Assembly (NCBI GenBank): GCA_036250225.1
Contig: JAPZLL010000003.1
Location: 868,001 to 932,000 of the forward strand
Reading direction: 5' to 3'
Source: Cercophora sp. LCS_1
Taxonomy: Eukaryota > Ascomycota > Sordariomycetes > Sordariales > Lasiosphaeriaceae
DNA: 64,000 nt
The notes under the pieces were generated by a model. It worked only from the letters and a program-made list of their open reading frames with translations. It was not told where the DNA came from and did not search any database. Below are positions 1-11,003 of the stretch, piece after piece (the first letter of the stretch is position 1; every line of letters starts with the position of its first letter). Position numbers and translations under genes: made by a program.

Positions 1-636
1 AGTCCTCGGCCGTGTCACAAAACGCGATGGGATGCAACGTCTTTTCGTACTCGATAAACCCGTTTGCCTTTGAGATGGGTGGACGGAACCAGAAGACCCA
101 GCTATTGCGTAGCTGGTGGCTAGATACCCCGGTCGACGAAGAGCTCCTCTCGACCTTGCTGCTCTCGGCCAAAGAGGCATTCGACGTCGGTTTGCCGACT
201 GCCTTGCTGCCCAAGCCGCCCTCCTTCGCAGACTTCTCCGCAGAAGGGGTCTTGGCACTGGCGCCCAGGGACTGTTCGAACGGGTTGCCGGCGGGTGACT
301 TGGGCGTCTTGGCCGAAGAGCCAAAGGCGGCGAAAGCGCCAGTGCCCAGGGCAAAGGCACCTGATGCGCCACCAGTAGGCGAAGCGAGACTGCCACCCGG
401 CGTGGTTATGGAGTTAAACGGGTTCGACTTCCCATGCGAAGAGCTGTCACCGCCGAATCGCTTGGTGAATGTGGTGCGCCCCGAGGGGCCATCGCCGTGA
501 CTGCCGGATCCCAACGTTTTAAGAGAGAGGTTGCTCGAGCTGCACAAGCGAGAACATGTTAGTCCGCCACAGGTCTCAACCAGGGTTAGAAAGGGAAGGT
601 GTCTCACTTCGCACGGCGACTCCATGAATTATCCAT
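1..636 (-). CDS. eIF4E-family cap-binding protein (4E-HP-like), 5' part only
   Basis: This is the N-terminal part of an eIF4E-like protein; the gene runs off the left edge of the window. Exon 1 is 608-636 (ATG at 636). The intron 540-607 has GTGAGA and TGCAG ends. Exon 2 covers 539-1 and stays open. The product starts MDNSWSRRANSSNLSLKTL, followed by a Gly/Ser/Ala/Pro-rich low-complexity stretch of about 110 residues. The start of the eIF4E fold follows (NSWVFWFRPP, then GFIEYEKTLHPI). The aromatic-rich first strand and the RPP motif are typical of fungal class II eIF4E proteins, which bind the mRNA cap and often act as translational repressors or in stress. The rest of the cap-binding pocket lies outside the window. 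The family call is from memory of fungal homologues. The short first exon is inferred from phase and splice signals. Confidence 0.78.
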
Positions 637-2666
637 GAAGAAGTCGGGACCGGGAACCTCTGAAAAGGAAGGGATTCGGCGAAGAGGGTGCGTGACCCGC
701 GAGTGGTGCACCAGTGAGGGAGCGACAGAATCTCACAGGGTGACTGCCCTGAATTAGGAAAGACAGCAGCAAGAACTCGTACAGTAGACCTGGGCGTGCA
801 AAGGCTTTCGCTGGCGGGAGGACTTGCGAAGCAACGGTCGCGGTCGGGGTTGAGAGGCGTGGGGATGATGTCAGGAGGGCAGATGTAAATCGAACGGCGG
901 GCAGCGGACTCGTTGGATGGATGGCAGGAAGCAGATTTGGATACAGTCGTCGGTGCGGTTGCGCAATCGGTTCCTCACGTAGGGTGTTGGCAAAATTGGA
1001 GGGTGGAACTGAGAGGAGGAAGGAGGGGTCTGAGGGTGTCGTGTATTTTGCACTGAAAGAATGGCGGACGGGGTTTCTGCGACGTTGTTTCAATGTGAAA
1101 AAGAACAAATCTTTGACCACAATGGGCCGGCGCACCAAAAGCAGCTTGGCGGGTCTCCAGGTCCCCGTCCCCACCACCGAACCTGGCGCCACGACTCGGC
1201 TCTGGCCTATGCTCCTTCCTGAGCCAGCCGGGCAAGAACGTGTCAGGCGGTGAAGCCGGCAAAACTCGTACGCCGAAAACGGTACAAGAAGCCAAGGCCG
1301 CATTTTTCGCCGCGGGTCTGCTCTTTCTTCCTTGCAACCACAGACCACATCTGCAAGATACCGCCAGCCTGCTACTGAACTCCTCCACGCTTGATGGCAA
1401 ACCAGTTTCGTGTGTCTAGATTAACTCTTTGAAGCCCTTGCCTAAAACCATCATCACGAGTGCCCCGTCTGTGCGGCTCCATGATGCGATGATGACCTGA
1501 AGCAAGACTGGACATTTCCCTCCCCCCAACCCATATATATGTGCCTGGCGTGGACGGTGCATCTTTTCGTAGATAGCGACGCCAACCATACCCGATGAAA
1601 GTGACAGGATAGGCTGGATGACCTGCACGACAACGCCTCCTGTAAGTTCTACGCGCTTCTTCTGCCCTACTGCCGCACTGATGACGTGTAAATATCTGGT
1701 AAGCCAACTCAGCAATGATGGAGCCTTGCTGTATCCACAGTGAGGATTCCGAGATCATGAGTTGAGGATGTTGAAATATGGCTATGTCTGAGCCTCTTTT
1801 ACGTGGCACCCCCTGTGTTAGCTATGTTTGTGGACGGCAAGGGCTAACCCTTGTCGTGTTATTAGAATCGAGTTCTCTTCCGGCTTTTGTCACGCTTAGT
1901 CTGAGGACAGCAAGATGTTTACAGATTAGGAACCACCCGCTCCTCTCAACGGAGGCCATAGCCAGATTCTCGGGCCGTCCGGTGATAATGGAGGCCTCAG
2001 GTATCCTGCCATGCCCCGAGCTACATCATGCATGCCTTTTGAGACCGGGGCCAAAAAGTTGTGAAGTTTGAAGACCCAGCAATCAGGCTTGTTGGCAGGT
2101 GAGAGGTTTGGTACGTTCGTTCTGTTCCTGGCATATCTCGACACACCTGGCAATAAGCGATGCCGCCAGGTCTTTGTAAACCCGTACCGGTAGGCTCAAT
2201 GCACACATCCTGGCAACACCTCAGGCTATGTAAAACATTCCGCTCCAAGCCCTTGATGGGTGGCATCATACTTCCAGTCGAGGCAAAGGCACAGGACAAC
2301 TCTGGCGGAAACGAGCGCCCGATGATTTCTTACCAATCAACTGACATATCACACTGTGAGGTAAGGTCCCAATGGACTGGAACGGGAGAAGGTAAAGGGA
2401 TACCGAAGCTGCGGGGAGAACGTTGGACCAGTGGAAAAAGAAAAGCAACCAACCGCTCGTGCCGTCCCCACAAATACCAAGCCCGCGCCCAGCGATAAGA
2501 TCGCTGTGTTCAACCCCACGCCTGCGGCGTCACATACGTAAAAGGTGGGGTTGAAATTCTGCATTCTCTGCTTCTGCCGCGGGAAACAAAGCGCATTCCG
2601 GCACCATACCGGCACCGCACACGACCATTCAAAAGGGGAATCTGCTGCTGCTGACCATTCGCCAAG
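637..2666. other. Intergenic region between divergent genes
   Basis: About 2 kb separate the divergent starts of the eIF4E-like gene and the methylenetetrahydrofolate reductase gene. Open frames up to about 240 codons overlap on both strands, but none shows a recognisable domain or splice structure. A TATATATATG run lies near 1535. The stretch presumably holds both promoters and 5' UTRs. I see no repeat or RNA gene. Confidence 0.5.
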
Positions 2667-4883
2667 ATGCCGACGACGACGAACTCTTCCCACCATCCCG
2701 CCCCCGAGGCCCCTCCCCAAGATTCTTCGACATTCTCGTCGGTCCGTTGGGCAGAACGCATCGACGATCTGAGGAGAAACCTGAACCCGTCGGGTTCCGT
2801 GGGCAAATACATAGCAGACCCAGAACTAGCGGGCCTGGCACCAGGGGAATCGGCCATGGAGCGCATTACCGACAAGATTGCGGCACTGCCCGCCGACGCC
2901 AACTACCTTTCACTCGAGTTCTTCCCGCCCAAGACAGCCATGGGCTTCTCCAACCTCCGAGATCGGCTCGACCGGATGGCCAGGGCCCTACATCCGCTCT
3001 TCGTCAACGTCACCTGGGGTGCTGGAGGGTCAACGGCAACAAAGTCGCTGGAGCTTGCCGAGATTTGCCAGAGAGAGTTGGGCCTTACGACATGTCTTCA
3101 CCTCACGTGCACGAACATGAGCCGGCAGCTCATAGACAAGGCCCTGGAAGATGCAAAGGCCCTGGGGATTCGCAACATTCTCGCCCTCCGTGGTGACCCC
3201 CCAAGAAGGTCGGAGTACCGCAGCGCAGATGAGCCGGAACTGAGTGACGAGGAGGACGAGTTTGTCTGGGCCATCGATCTCGTACGCTATATCAAAAAAA
3301 CACACGGCGACTACTTTTGTATCGGTGTTGCCGCCTACCCGGAAGGCCATGCCGACGAAAGCCACCCTCTTGGGCAAAGTCTCGAGCACGACTTGCCCTA
3401 TCTTGTTGAAAAGGTGCAAGCAGGCGCCGACTTTATCATGACCCAGTTGTTTTTCGACATCGCAGCATACGATGCTTTTGAAACCCGGCTGAGATCGCAC
3501 CCGAGCGGCGCTTTCAAGGATATCGTCATCCTCCCGGGTCTTATGCCGATTCAGAGCTACCAGATGATCAAGAGAACCACAAAGCTCAGCCATGCCAATA
3601 TGCCCGATGCCCTCATGGACAGGCTAGACGCAGTCAAGGGAGACGATGAAAAGGTTAAATCCGTGGGTGTGGATATTCTCAGTGAGCTTGTGGACCAGAT
3701 CAGAGAGATCAAGAGCAGGACCCCTGGGCCAAAGGGGTTCCATTTCTATACGCTCAACCTAGAAAAATCCGTGTCATTCATCCTGGAGCGGACAGGCCTC
3801 ATCCCCCCTAGCACACCGGAACCCGCGTTTGCGTTACCGATTCTACCCGGACCACCCGCCATCCAGGTCAACGGGTCTACGCCGCCCCAATTAGTACAGG
3901 ATATTGGCAGGAGGAAATCATCGATTGGTTCCGACCCCAGGAATCGCATCATCGTTTCGGGGAGGCCAGCCTCTCACCCAGACTACGAAGCCACAGCGCT
4001 TGAGGCGAGCGTCCCCGCAGAGCCAGTGAACACGAGAGCTAACACGCTCGCCATATCCGAAGGCGAAGGCGTTCTCGGGCGCGAAGCAACCTGGGACGAC
4101 TTCCCCAACGGCCGATGGGGTGATGCCAGATCTCCAGCCTACGGGCAGATTGACGGCTATGGAGTAAGCCTACACGTCACGGTTTCCCAGGCGTTGCGGC
4201 TGTGGGGGACGCCGAAGACAGCAGAAGACATCAACAACATCTTTATACGCCACCTCAAGGGCGAACTCTCGGCGATTCCCTGGAGCGAGGAGGGATTCAA
4301 CGCGGAAACAGACAAGATCAGGCAGCAGCTCATCCGGCTCAACTCCAAGGGGTGGTGGTCTCTTGCATCGCAGCCGGCCGTTAACGGGCTCCGATCAAGT
4401 GACCCAACATTCGGGTGGGGTCCTCAAAACGGCTTCGTTTTCCAAAAGGCTTTTGTGGAGTTCTTCATCCCATCAGCGGACTGGAAGACGCTCCGGGCGA
4501 AACTGGAACAACCCGGCATGCACGATTCAGTCTGCTTCTTCGCAACCAACGCAGCCGGCGACTTTATCAGCTCGGACACCGTGGACCCGCCATCCGTAGA
4601 CGCTCAAGGAAAGCCCCTTTTGCGTGAGGCGAGCACGAACGCTGTGACATGGGGCGTGTTCCCCGGCAAAGAAATCGTGACGCCGACAATCATTGAAGAA
4701 GTCAGCTTCCGCGCCTGGAGTGAAGAGGCGTTTGGCATCTGGGGCGAATGGGCAAAGGTGTACGGAAAGGGGTCAGAAAGCGAAAAGCTTCTAGAGGCCG
4801 TGCGGTCCGACGCATGGCTGGTAAATATTATCCACCACGACTTTGTCGAAAAGGACGCGCTGTGGGATTTTTTACTTGACTAG
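2667..4883 (+). CDS. met12: Methylenetetrahydrofolate reductase, MET12 type
   Basis: The enzyme reduces 5,10-methylene-THF to 5-methyl-THF, the methyl donor for methionine synthesis, using FAD and NAD(P)H in the cytosol. The gene is one exon of 738 codons. The catalytic TIM-barrel half shows SLEFFPPKTAMGFSNL with the active-site Glu, VNVTWGAGGST, LHLTCTNM and NILALRGDPPR with the flavin-site Asp. It also has GVAAYPEGH and KGFHFYTLNLEK. The regulatory half carries GREATWDDFPNGRWGD, RSPAYGQIDGYG, SLASQPAVNG, TWGVFPGKE and NIIHHDF. Fungi usually have two paralogues. KLSHANMP, GVDILSELVDQI and the C-terminal motifs fit yeast Met12 better than Met13. The usual family start corresponds to Met at 2856 (MERITDKIAALP). 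The upstream ATG at 2667 adds 63 in-frame residues, so either start is possible. Confidence 0.93.
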   Translation: MPTTTNSSHHPAPEAPPQDSSTFSSVRWAERIDDLRRNLNPSGSVGKYIADPELAGLAPGESAMERITDKIAALPADANYLSLEFFPPKTAMGFSNLRDRLDRMARALHPLFVNVTWGAGGSTATKSLELAEICQRELGLTTCLHLTCTNMSRQLIDKALEDAKALGIRNILALRGDPPRRSEYRSADEPELSDEEDEFVWAIDLVRYIKKTHGDYFCIGVAAYPEGHADESHPLGQSLEHDLPYLVEKVQAGADFIMTQLFFDIAAYDAFETRLRSHPSGAFKDIVILPGLMPIQSYQMIKRTTKLSHANMPDALMDRLDAVKGDDEKVKSVGVDILSELVDQIREIKSRTPGPKGFHFYTLNLEKSVSFILERTGLIPPSTPEPAFALPILPGPPAIQVNGSTPPQLVQDIGRRKSSIGSDPRNRIIVSGRPASHPDYEATALEASVPAEPVNTRANTLAISEGEGVLGREATWDDFPNGRWGDARSPAYGQIDGYGVSLHVTVSQALRLWGTPKTAEDINNIFIRHLKGELSAIPWSEEGFNAETDKIRQQLIRLNSKGWWSLASQPAVNGLRSSDPTFGWGPQNGFVFQKAFVEFFIPSADWKTLRAKLEQPGMHDSVCFFATNAAGDFISSDTVDPPSVDAQGKPLLREASTNAVTWGVFPGKEIVTPTIIEEVSFRAWSEEAFGIWGEWAKVYGKGSESEKLLEAVRSDAWLVNIIHHDFVEKDALWDFLLD

Positions 4884-6462
4884 AGAGTCAAATCAGACAC
4901 AGTCTATCGCTAGATACACTACCGGGATGACTCCTAGCAGCATCACATTCCCGAGCTTCACATCAAACAGATTTGTCGATTGTAACCTTTACGACAACTT
5001 GCACCAGTTTAGACGGCATGCATGTAAAAAAGCGATGCATTTATTCTATAGATCTCTTGGGCGGGCGATATCCCCGAAATCGAGCAAGCCTGATGGTTTA
5101 CAGCGCTTCCCGTGCCACCTTGGATGCGAGGGGAGCAATGTATGCAAGTTGATCCAGAAAAGAAACACGGGGAATGAATCATGGGGTCTATTTGACTAAA
5201 GCTTTTGACATCAGACATGTAACTGTCAAAAATAGGTGGCACAGGCTTGGTCAATCCACTATCAAGCCTCTGTCAAAACGTTCACGAGGACCTCTATGTG
5301 TACACACAGCACCTGAGTCCCTGATAACCCCTGCAGTCGCTGTACCTGTACCTGTGTCCATGGCCTCTGCCCATCATTCACAGCACTAAAGCAGTAATTA
5401 CGCCTACTACCTATCTTCGGGGATAGTTATGCACAACGACAGGAACGGTATGCCGGCAATGGGGGGCACATATTGGAGAAATGGTACGTACTACCGTTGT
5501 AGATGGATGGGGGTCATATCTGAGGAACCTTGGCATCGCGTTGGAGTCAATAGATAGACAACGGTCGCTCTGTTTTTGACAAGATCAACAAAACGTGATC
5601 TCATCAAGTCATCCTCAACAGTACCCATCAAGAAGCCCTCATCAACGCTCATATGAACAAGACACATTGGCAATGTCATCATCGTCACACAGTACAGCCA
5701 ATTCACAGCCCATCCATGAAAGTTATGAGAAAGACGACCTTGACCGTCTGGTTGCTATCTACCATCCCGATATCTCGAAACCTCGATTACAGAGAGAGAG
5801 AGGGGGGAGGGGAGAAAACCCGAGCCCATTTTCCAAACGCCATGTCATCCACGTCGTCAGATACAATTGCAAGTGACAGAACTTGACTGTGTACCGAACC
5901 GAAAAAGTTCCCCTTTTCCCATCCCCGGATTTTGTCCCACGTCATCAAACCTGTCTGGATTCGAAAACCATGAGAAAAATCCCGGCCCAGTATGAAAGTC
6001 AAAGAAGATTGTTACCCCTTACGTTTTGGCGCAACTCCGAGACCGTAAGGAAAACAGACAGAAAAGGAAAAAAAAAAAAGGACCGTCCCATTTCCCATCC
6101 CAAAAGTCGGACCTGGCTCCAGCTATCCCTCCATTATCCCAATCCAATCCAATCCCATCCCATCCCATTATATAACAGGAAAGAAAAGGAATAGAATGAA
6201 CAGCCGCTGTGGAAAAACCCCATGGTCGTGACAAAGAAAAGGGAGAGTCCAGGCCGTGTCGTGGCGTGCCACTATCCGAAATCAACCCTCCCAACCCCCC
6301 TCCCCAAAAAAAAAGGCTCAACTGGCAAGTTCCTGATCATAGCTGTCTTTTGGATACCGTTCTGGGTATACAGCTTTTGCTTTAGCCTGGCTGTCATAGC
6401 TGTCTTTTGGATACCCTTCTTGGTACACAGCTAGCAAGGGACAGAGAGAGGCGGCAGAGAAC
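4884..6462. other. Intergenic region between convergent genes
   Basis: This stretch lies between the 3' ends of the reductase gene (+) and the Myb/AT-hook gene (-). It contains simple-sequence tracts: a run of A at about 6069, repeated AATCC/ATCCC blocks at 6138-6170, an A-run at 6306, and the direct duplication listed separately. I see no coding gene. Confidence 0.5.
6337..6432. repeat. Two-copy direct repeat of about 39 bp
   Basis: Copies at 6337-6375 and 6394-6432 share TCATAGCTGTCTTTTGGATA and end in TACAGCT or CACAGCT, with few differences. The spacing is 57 bp. The duplication sits 30-120 bp beyond the stop codon of the minus-strand gene, so it is probably in that gene's 3' UTR. Confidence 0.8.
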
Positions 6463-8094
6463 TTAGATATCGCCGGTGTCGTCGTCGTAGAAGCTAGCCA
6501 CAGCGCCGCCAAAGAGCGAGATGTGCTCGCCGTTTGGGTCGTAGTCCGCGCTGTAGGGCGAGTTGAAGGTAGGTCTGGGCTCCCTACGAGGGGCAGCTGC
6601 AGGGGCTGTCAAGGAGGGAGCTATGCCGAAGGAGCCAGGGGCGTAGCTGGGAGCCTGGCTGAACGAGGTCGAGAAAGACGCCTGGGTGGAGGGAGCGCTG
6701 GTAGAGGGAGCGCTTGCATTGTTCGCCGAGAAGGAGTAGGTTTGACCAGCTGCGGCGGCTGCCTGGCTGAATGTGAACCTTCCAGCAGGAGCGGCGGGAG
6801 CGGGGGCGCCGGCGGTAGACGGAATAGGCATGCTGGGGTTGAACGGCGCGAAGCTGTTCTGGTAGATGGAGCCGCCGTTGGGGGCAGGCTTGGGGGCGGC
6901 CTTCTCGGTCTTGACGAATGTGATGTCATCCATCGGAGTCGAAACTTCTGTCTCGGTGCCCATGGTTGAAGCACGGCTAATGCCACCAGCGGGCATGGGA
7001 GGCATGCTGAGTGGACTCGGACGAGCTCGGTCCATGGCAGATTGGTCGAACGTCATATTGCGGGCTCGCTTGACTCGGTGCGCAGGCGAGGGCGAGAGAT
7101 CCAGATTGTCATAGTCTCTCTCGGAGGACTCGTCGTTAGTAGCATCCTCCCTATACTGGATCTTAGCACTCCTGCGGCGCTGGGCAGTGGTAGGCGCTGC
7201 CCCGGTGGACATGGTGGCCGCGATGGGTGCCGCGTTCTTCGGGGGACGACCTCTCTTGCGACCAGTGCCCGGGACACTAGCAGGGACAGCTGCCGTGCCG
7301 CTACCCTCAGGCTTGATCGTGGGAGTACCAACGACGTGGCCAGCCTCCCAGGCTGCCTTCGGGTCGAGACCGAGATCAGCAGCTTCGGTCAGAATGCCAG
7401 CCTTCTTTTTGACGTCGCGGAACTGGAAAGCCAGACCATCAGGCGTCGACTCGCCATATAACTGGGCCATGCCTGGGAAACACATTAGTCACTGAGACTC
7501 GCCGACGTTTTCAGACCAAAATGAGATGTTCCAAGGTCGTGATGACGGCGGATACTTACCCTTGGCGGCCTTGGGAGGGTTTCTCTTCTTGGTAGGGCCA
7601 TAGCCAAACGCGACAGCCAGGGCCGAGGGGTTGTCCATGGTCCTGGGGGACTCATCGCCGGCCTTGCCGGCTTCTTTGAGGTTGAACGACAGGGCGTCGA
7701 TCTCGTCGACATCTTGTCCCTTCTGGTGTGCGTCCGACAGTGCTTTTGCGGCCTTGCGCAGAGGTCTGAAACGATGCTCGATCGCCGAGGTGGTGTTGTT
7801 ATAGCCAAAGTGCTCTGCAATCACTAGGAAAGACAAACAAACAATAACAGGTAAGCCTTCCGGCCAAACATCCTAGAGCCCTAATTGAGAGTGTTGACTA
7901 CTCTCTAGGGTGATAAAAAGGCAGAAAACAGAATAGCAAAATGGAGGGAGCCCAAAAGAGGTGACAGGTCACTTACGCTTGTAATCAATCCTAATGCCCG
8001 GATGGGCGGCAAGGAAGGCCGCGAGGAGACGATACATGCCCTCGTAGGTGCGAAAGTTCGCGGTCTTCTTGGGCGTGGTCACGTTGGAGGCCAT
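6463..8094 (-). CDS. Predicted nuclear protein, Myb-like N-terminus and AT-hook-like motif
   Basis: Three exons encode 463 aa: 8094-7977, 7823-7560 and 7472-6463. All introns are GT-AG with consistent phase. The N-terminus (MASNVTTPKKTANFRTYEGM, then RLLAAFLAAHPGIRIDYKLI and AEHFGYNNTTSAIEHRFR) has the spacing of the small Myb/SANT-like helical modules common in fungal hypothetical proteins: a start-up helix, an 'AEHFG' turn and a recognition-like helix. A basic GRKRGRPPKN segment near residue 200 resembles an AT-hook. The rest is rich in Ala, Pro, Ser and Thr and probably disordered. I infer a DNA- or chromatin-associated nuclear role. I do not recognise a named orthologue. The exon joins give AAKG/MAQLYGE and DYK/LIAEHFG, which read smoothly, so the model is solid even though the function is not. 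Confidence 0.82.
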
Positions 8095-8639
8095 CGTGTC
8101 GGATGGCGGAGGAGGAGTTGGGTGTTTGTACTGAGAGTTGCTGACAGGGAGAGCGGTCTGGCGATTGTTAGAGACGTCATTAACTGGTAGTTGGAGGTAA
8201 AGGAGGAAGTTGTAGGAGGAGGAAGAGCTGTGGAAGAAACAGAAGCTGGAGAGGCGATGGGAAGAGGTTGAGAGGTGTAAGGGGTGGAGGGAGTGGAGTA
8301 AATGGAAGTAGGGGAGGGAACGCGAAGGGTAGGAGCGAGGTGGAAATCAAAATTGGCAGCAATTTGAAGAAACTAAAACAACAAGCAAGCAAGCAATGTG
8401 ATGGGGTGGAGGGGGAGGAGGGATGGACAGGAGTTCCATCTTACCAACAGGTCTGCTCGAGGGCTGGGAGGGAGAAGAGGTAGTCCTCCAGGTTTGTGTT
8501 GGATAAACCCAAAACAGAAGAAAGACGTGCAGGATTGGAGGAGAGCGAGTTAAAAGGTGGGAGGGTAGCCTCAGGAGACCAAAGCGTGCCTGATGGCTGA
8601 GGGATCAAGAGCTTGGACTGTCGTTGTCCTGGCAATTAA

Positions 8640-9015
8640 CCGTCGTCCAACTCCAAGCTCAGACAGAGAATGCCAGTCCAGCCTTGAGGCCAGGCAAAGG
8701 GTACTGGGAGGTGGAGAGAGGAAAGGGCAAGTGCAAGGGAATTGAATGTATAACCGGCGCCCAGCTCCAATCCCAAGCAGAGGGCGCCAGCAGGTGAGTG
8801 GTGAATAGTAACGGCCAAGGGACAAGGTAACATGGATCCGGCACTTGACCGGCGTCCAGCTCCAAGCCAAGAAAGAGGGTATTGGCAGGTGAAGGGAGGA
8901 AAGCAACGGCTAATGGACAAGGTAACATGAAACTGGCACTTGACCGGCATCCAAGTCCAAGTCCAAGCAGTATGTGCGGGCAAGTGTATTGTGAATACCA
9001 ATGGACAAGTGCAAG
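8640..9015. repeat. Degenerate tandem repeat, period 95 bp, about four units
   Basis: Units begin CCGGCGCCCAGCTCCAA (8754), CCGGCGTCCAGCTCCAAG (8849) and CCGGCATCCAAGTCCAAG (8944), exactly 95 bp apart. A more diverged unit starts near 8640. Within units, GGACAAGGTAACATG and GGCACTTGA recur at matching positions. The array lies about 550-920 bp upstream of the start codon of the minus-strand Myb/AT-hook gene, so it may be in its promoter or 5' UTR. Confidence 0.8.
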
Positions 9016-9988
9016 AGAGGTGTGAAACTGGACGGGAAGAGGCTGGGAATAGATAAAGCAAATATCAACGTACAGTGCGGCCGTCGTGGTGGTCTTGGAC
9101 CACCGTGGTGTGGAAAGATGAAGAAAAGAAGAAATGGAGCCAGAGGCAAAAAGGTCGTGAGAATAAATACTTGTCAGCACCGGCGAGTGCCCCGGTTGTG
9201 ATGCAAGCCCAAAGTTCACAGGCGTGCACTGAGCGCGGAACGCTCAAATCCTGAACGATCAGAAGGTTCCGGACAGACGGTACGGTCTCGGTGTGTTTTG
9301 GTGTCGTGGGCGCCGGAAACTGAATGGCGGTAGGGGTGTTGTGAGCGGGCGGGCGCCGGGACGCACACCGGAAGGGGGTTGCCAGAATAGGGGGCAACTT
9401 CCAAAGTAAACAATGACACACCTTCAGTATCACACACAAGAATATGCGCACATCTCGCACTTGCTGCCGCACACTCTTGATGCCTGCGAATGAAGGCACA
9501 ACTACTCAGATAAATGTTATACAGAGAGGAGAGAGTTTTCGATTCGATTTGCAAAAATCCGCCATTTGCACCCTCCAAATCGCGGTGAAGGAGAGTGCGC
9601 CGTTGTTAGCAGACGACACTTCGCGCCTAGCTTTAGACACAACACCACACTATAAATGCAACTGATATTGGAGACAAAAAATGTCCTTAAAATGTCGAAA
9701 CTCATCGTAATGCAATTGATGTCCTTGCTCGCCTATTTCGATGCAAATGGTGGCCCCCTGAGACAACAAGGCGGTGGCTGGTTGTACTGCACTAGCATGC
9801 ATTCACGTACAAGTCACCTCGCTGGAGGACCACTACTCGACCACCACTCGAACGCCGTCCTGCACCTCTATTCTCGTTCGGGTTTGTCAATGCCAATCAT
9901 GCTGCAAGGCTGAGAAACACTTAGATGCCTTGCTGCAGCTCGCATGTCGCAACCACTTGAGTAATCGGGATCATTATTATTTGAGCTG

Positions 9989-9990
<2 letters not shown>

Positions 9991-10018
<28 letters not shown>
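9991..10018. repeat. (ATGT)n microsatellite
   Basis: Seven tandem ATGT units lie immediately beyond the stop codon of the PQ-loop gene. Confidence 0.9.
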
Positions 10019-10020
<2 letters not shown>

Positions 10021-10026
10021 TAGCCT

Positions 10027-11003
10027 CTAGATCTTCTTCTCCGTGTTTGACGTCCGCCTTCCCAGAGGCGTGTCGCGGCCACTCGTCACCGTGTTGGCAT
10101 ATGGGGCAGGATCTGCCCAATCCGCCAAGGGGTGCTCCTTGATCACCTCTTGAGCGCCACTCCCATACATCAGGTACTGTACCCCCAAGAACGAATCGCA
10201 GCAGGCCTGGAACATGCCGCAAAGCTTAAACGACCATGGGATCTGGGTTGACGAGGTGAAGAACCAGGCCATCTTCATGGCATCACCCGCCAGCCAGCTC
10301 GCCAGGACCGAGACGCGGAAGCCCTTGCAGGACCTCAACTGCGCATTTGCTAGAATCTGCGGGAGCGGCAGAGTAGCCTCGATCGTGAGACCAGCGTATC
10401 CAATAAAGGCCGAGTACGCCGGGTAGACCCCGCGCATAGGGGCAAGTATAAGTTCGCAGACCGTCAAGCCGATAAACAGTGACAGCACAAACTGCCAATA
10501 CCTGCGCTGATTGTCAGTCATGGCCGCATATTCGCTCGACATCAGTTTCCAGGCCCACTCACGGCTTCGGCGACCTCCACTGCCAGAAATTATATGGGCG
10601 TGCCCGCTCCCAAAATGGCTCGTTCGCCCGCGCAAAAGGCACTGCAGCCTCCCCTCCCTTAGAGGCCGGTGCTGGCCGGTGGTCGAGCGCAGTCTTGAGG
10701 AGAATCACCTGCATCACCACCATGACCAGGGACTGGATAAGGAGCGCGACGTCGAACCGCGCTCCAGGGTAGTAAAATATCCTACAGCACCACATCAGCA
10801 CTTCGAGCCCAAGAGGAGGCGCGAGAGGCCGCAAACCTGCAGAGCGAAGCTACTAGCATAATCAGGGGAATGTCTAGTGAGAACCCGGCACTCGACTTGT
10901 TTCTGTGCATCGACATGGCCTGGTCACTGTACGACAGCACCGGCGACAGGACCAGGAAGATGGGGGTGAGATACCCCGTGATCGAGGCGACCCAGCCAAA
11001 CAT
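10027..11003 (-). CDS. PQ-loop repeat membrane protein (ANY1/PQLC1-like)
   Basis: Three exons encode 286 aa: 11003-10837, 10781-10563 and 10501-10027. The introns are 55 and 61 bp and both joins are in phase. Two PQ-loop modules are visible. The first is near residues 15-60 (SYSDQAMSMHRNKSSAGFSL, then IPLIMLVASLCRIFYYPG). The second is near residues 165-225 (IEATLPLPQILANAQLRSCK, then GFRVSVLASWLAGDAMKM), with the Pro-Gln pair at about 176-177. Several hydrophobic segments indicate a multipass Golgi or endosome membrane protein. Motifs such as RPYNFWQWRSPKPYWQF and KLCGMFQACCDSFLGVQ match the fungal relatives of human PQLC1 (SLC66A2) and yeast ANY1/CFS1, which antagonises the flippase Neo1 and is linked to lipid scrambling. 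The exact substrate is unknown. The family call is from memory. Confidence 0.86.

Larger units (their letters stand above)
8095..10026. other. Intergenic region upstream of the Myb/AT-hook gene
   Basis: About 1.9 kb lie between the start of the Myb/AT-hook gene and the stop of the PQ-loop gene. The first 300 bp are purine-rich on the plus strand. An array of degenerate 95-bp repeats follows (listed separately), then AT-richer unique sequence to a tetranucleotide microsatellite. No credible coding region was seen. Confidence 0.5.

Noticed and set aside
629..1348. 239-codon open frame on the minus strand overlapping the eIF4E-like 5' exon region
   Set aside because: No domain, Arg/Ser/Pro-rich chance composition, and it conflicts with the spliced eIF4E model.
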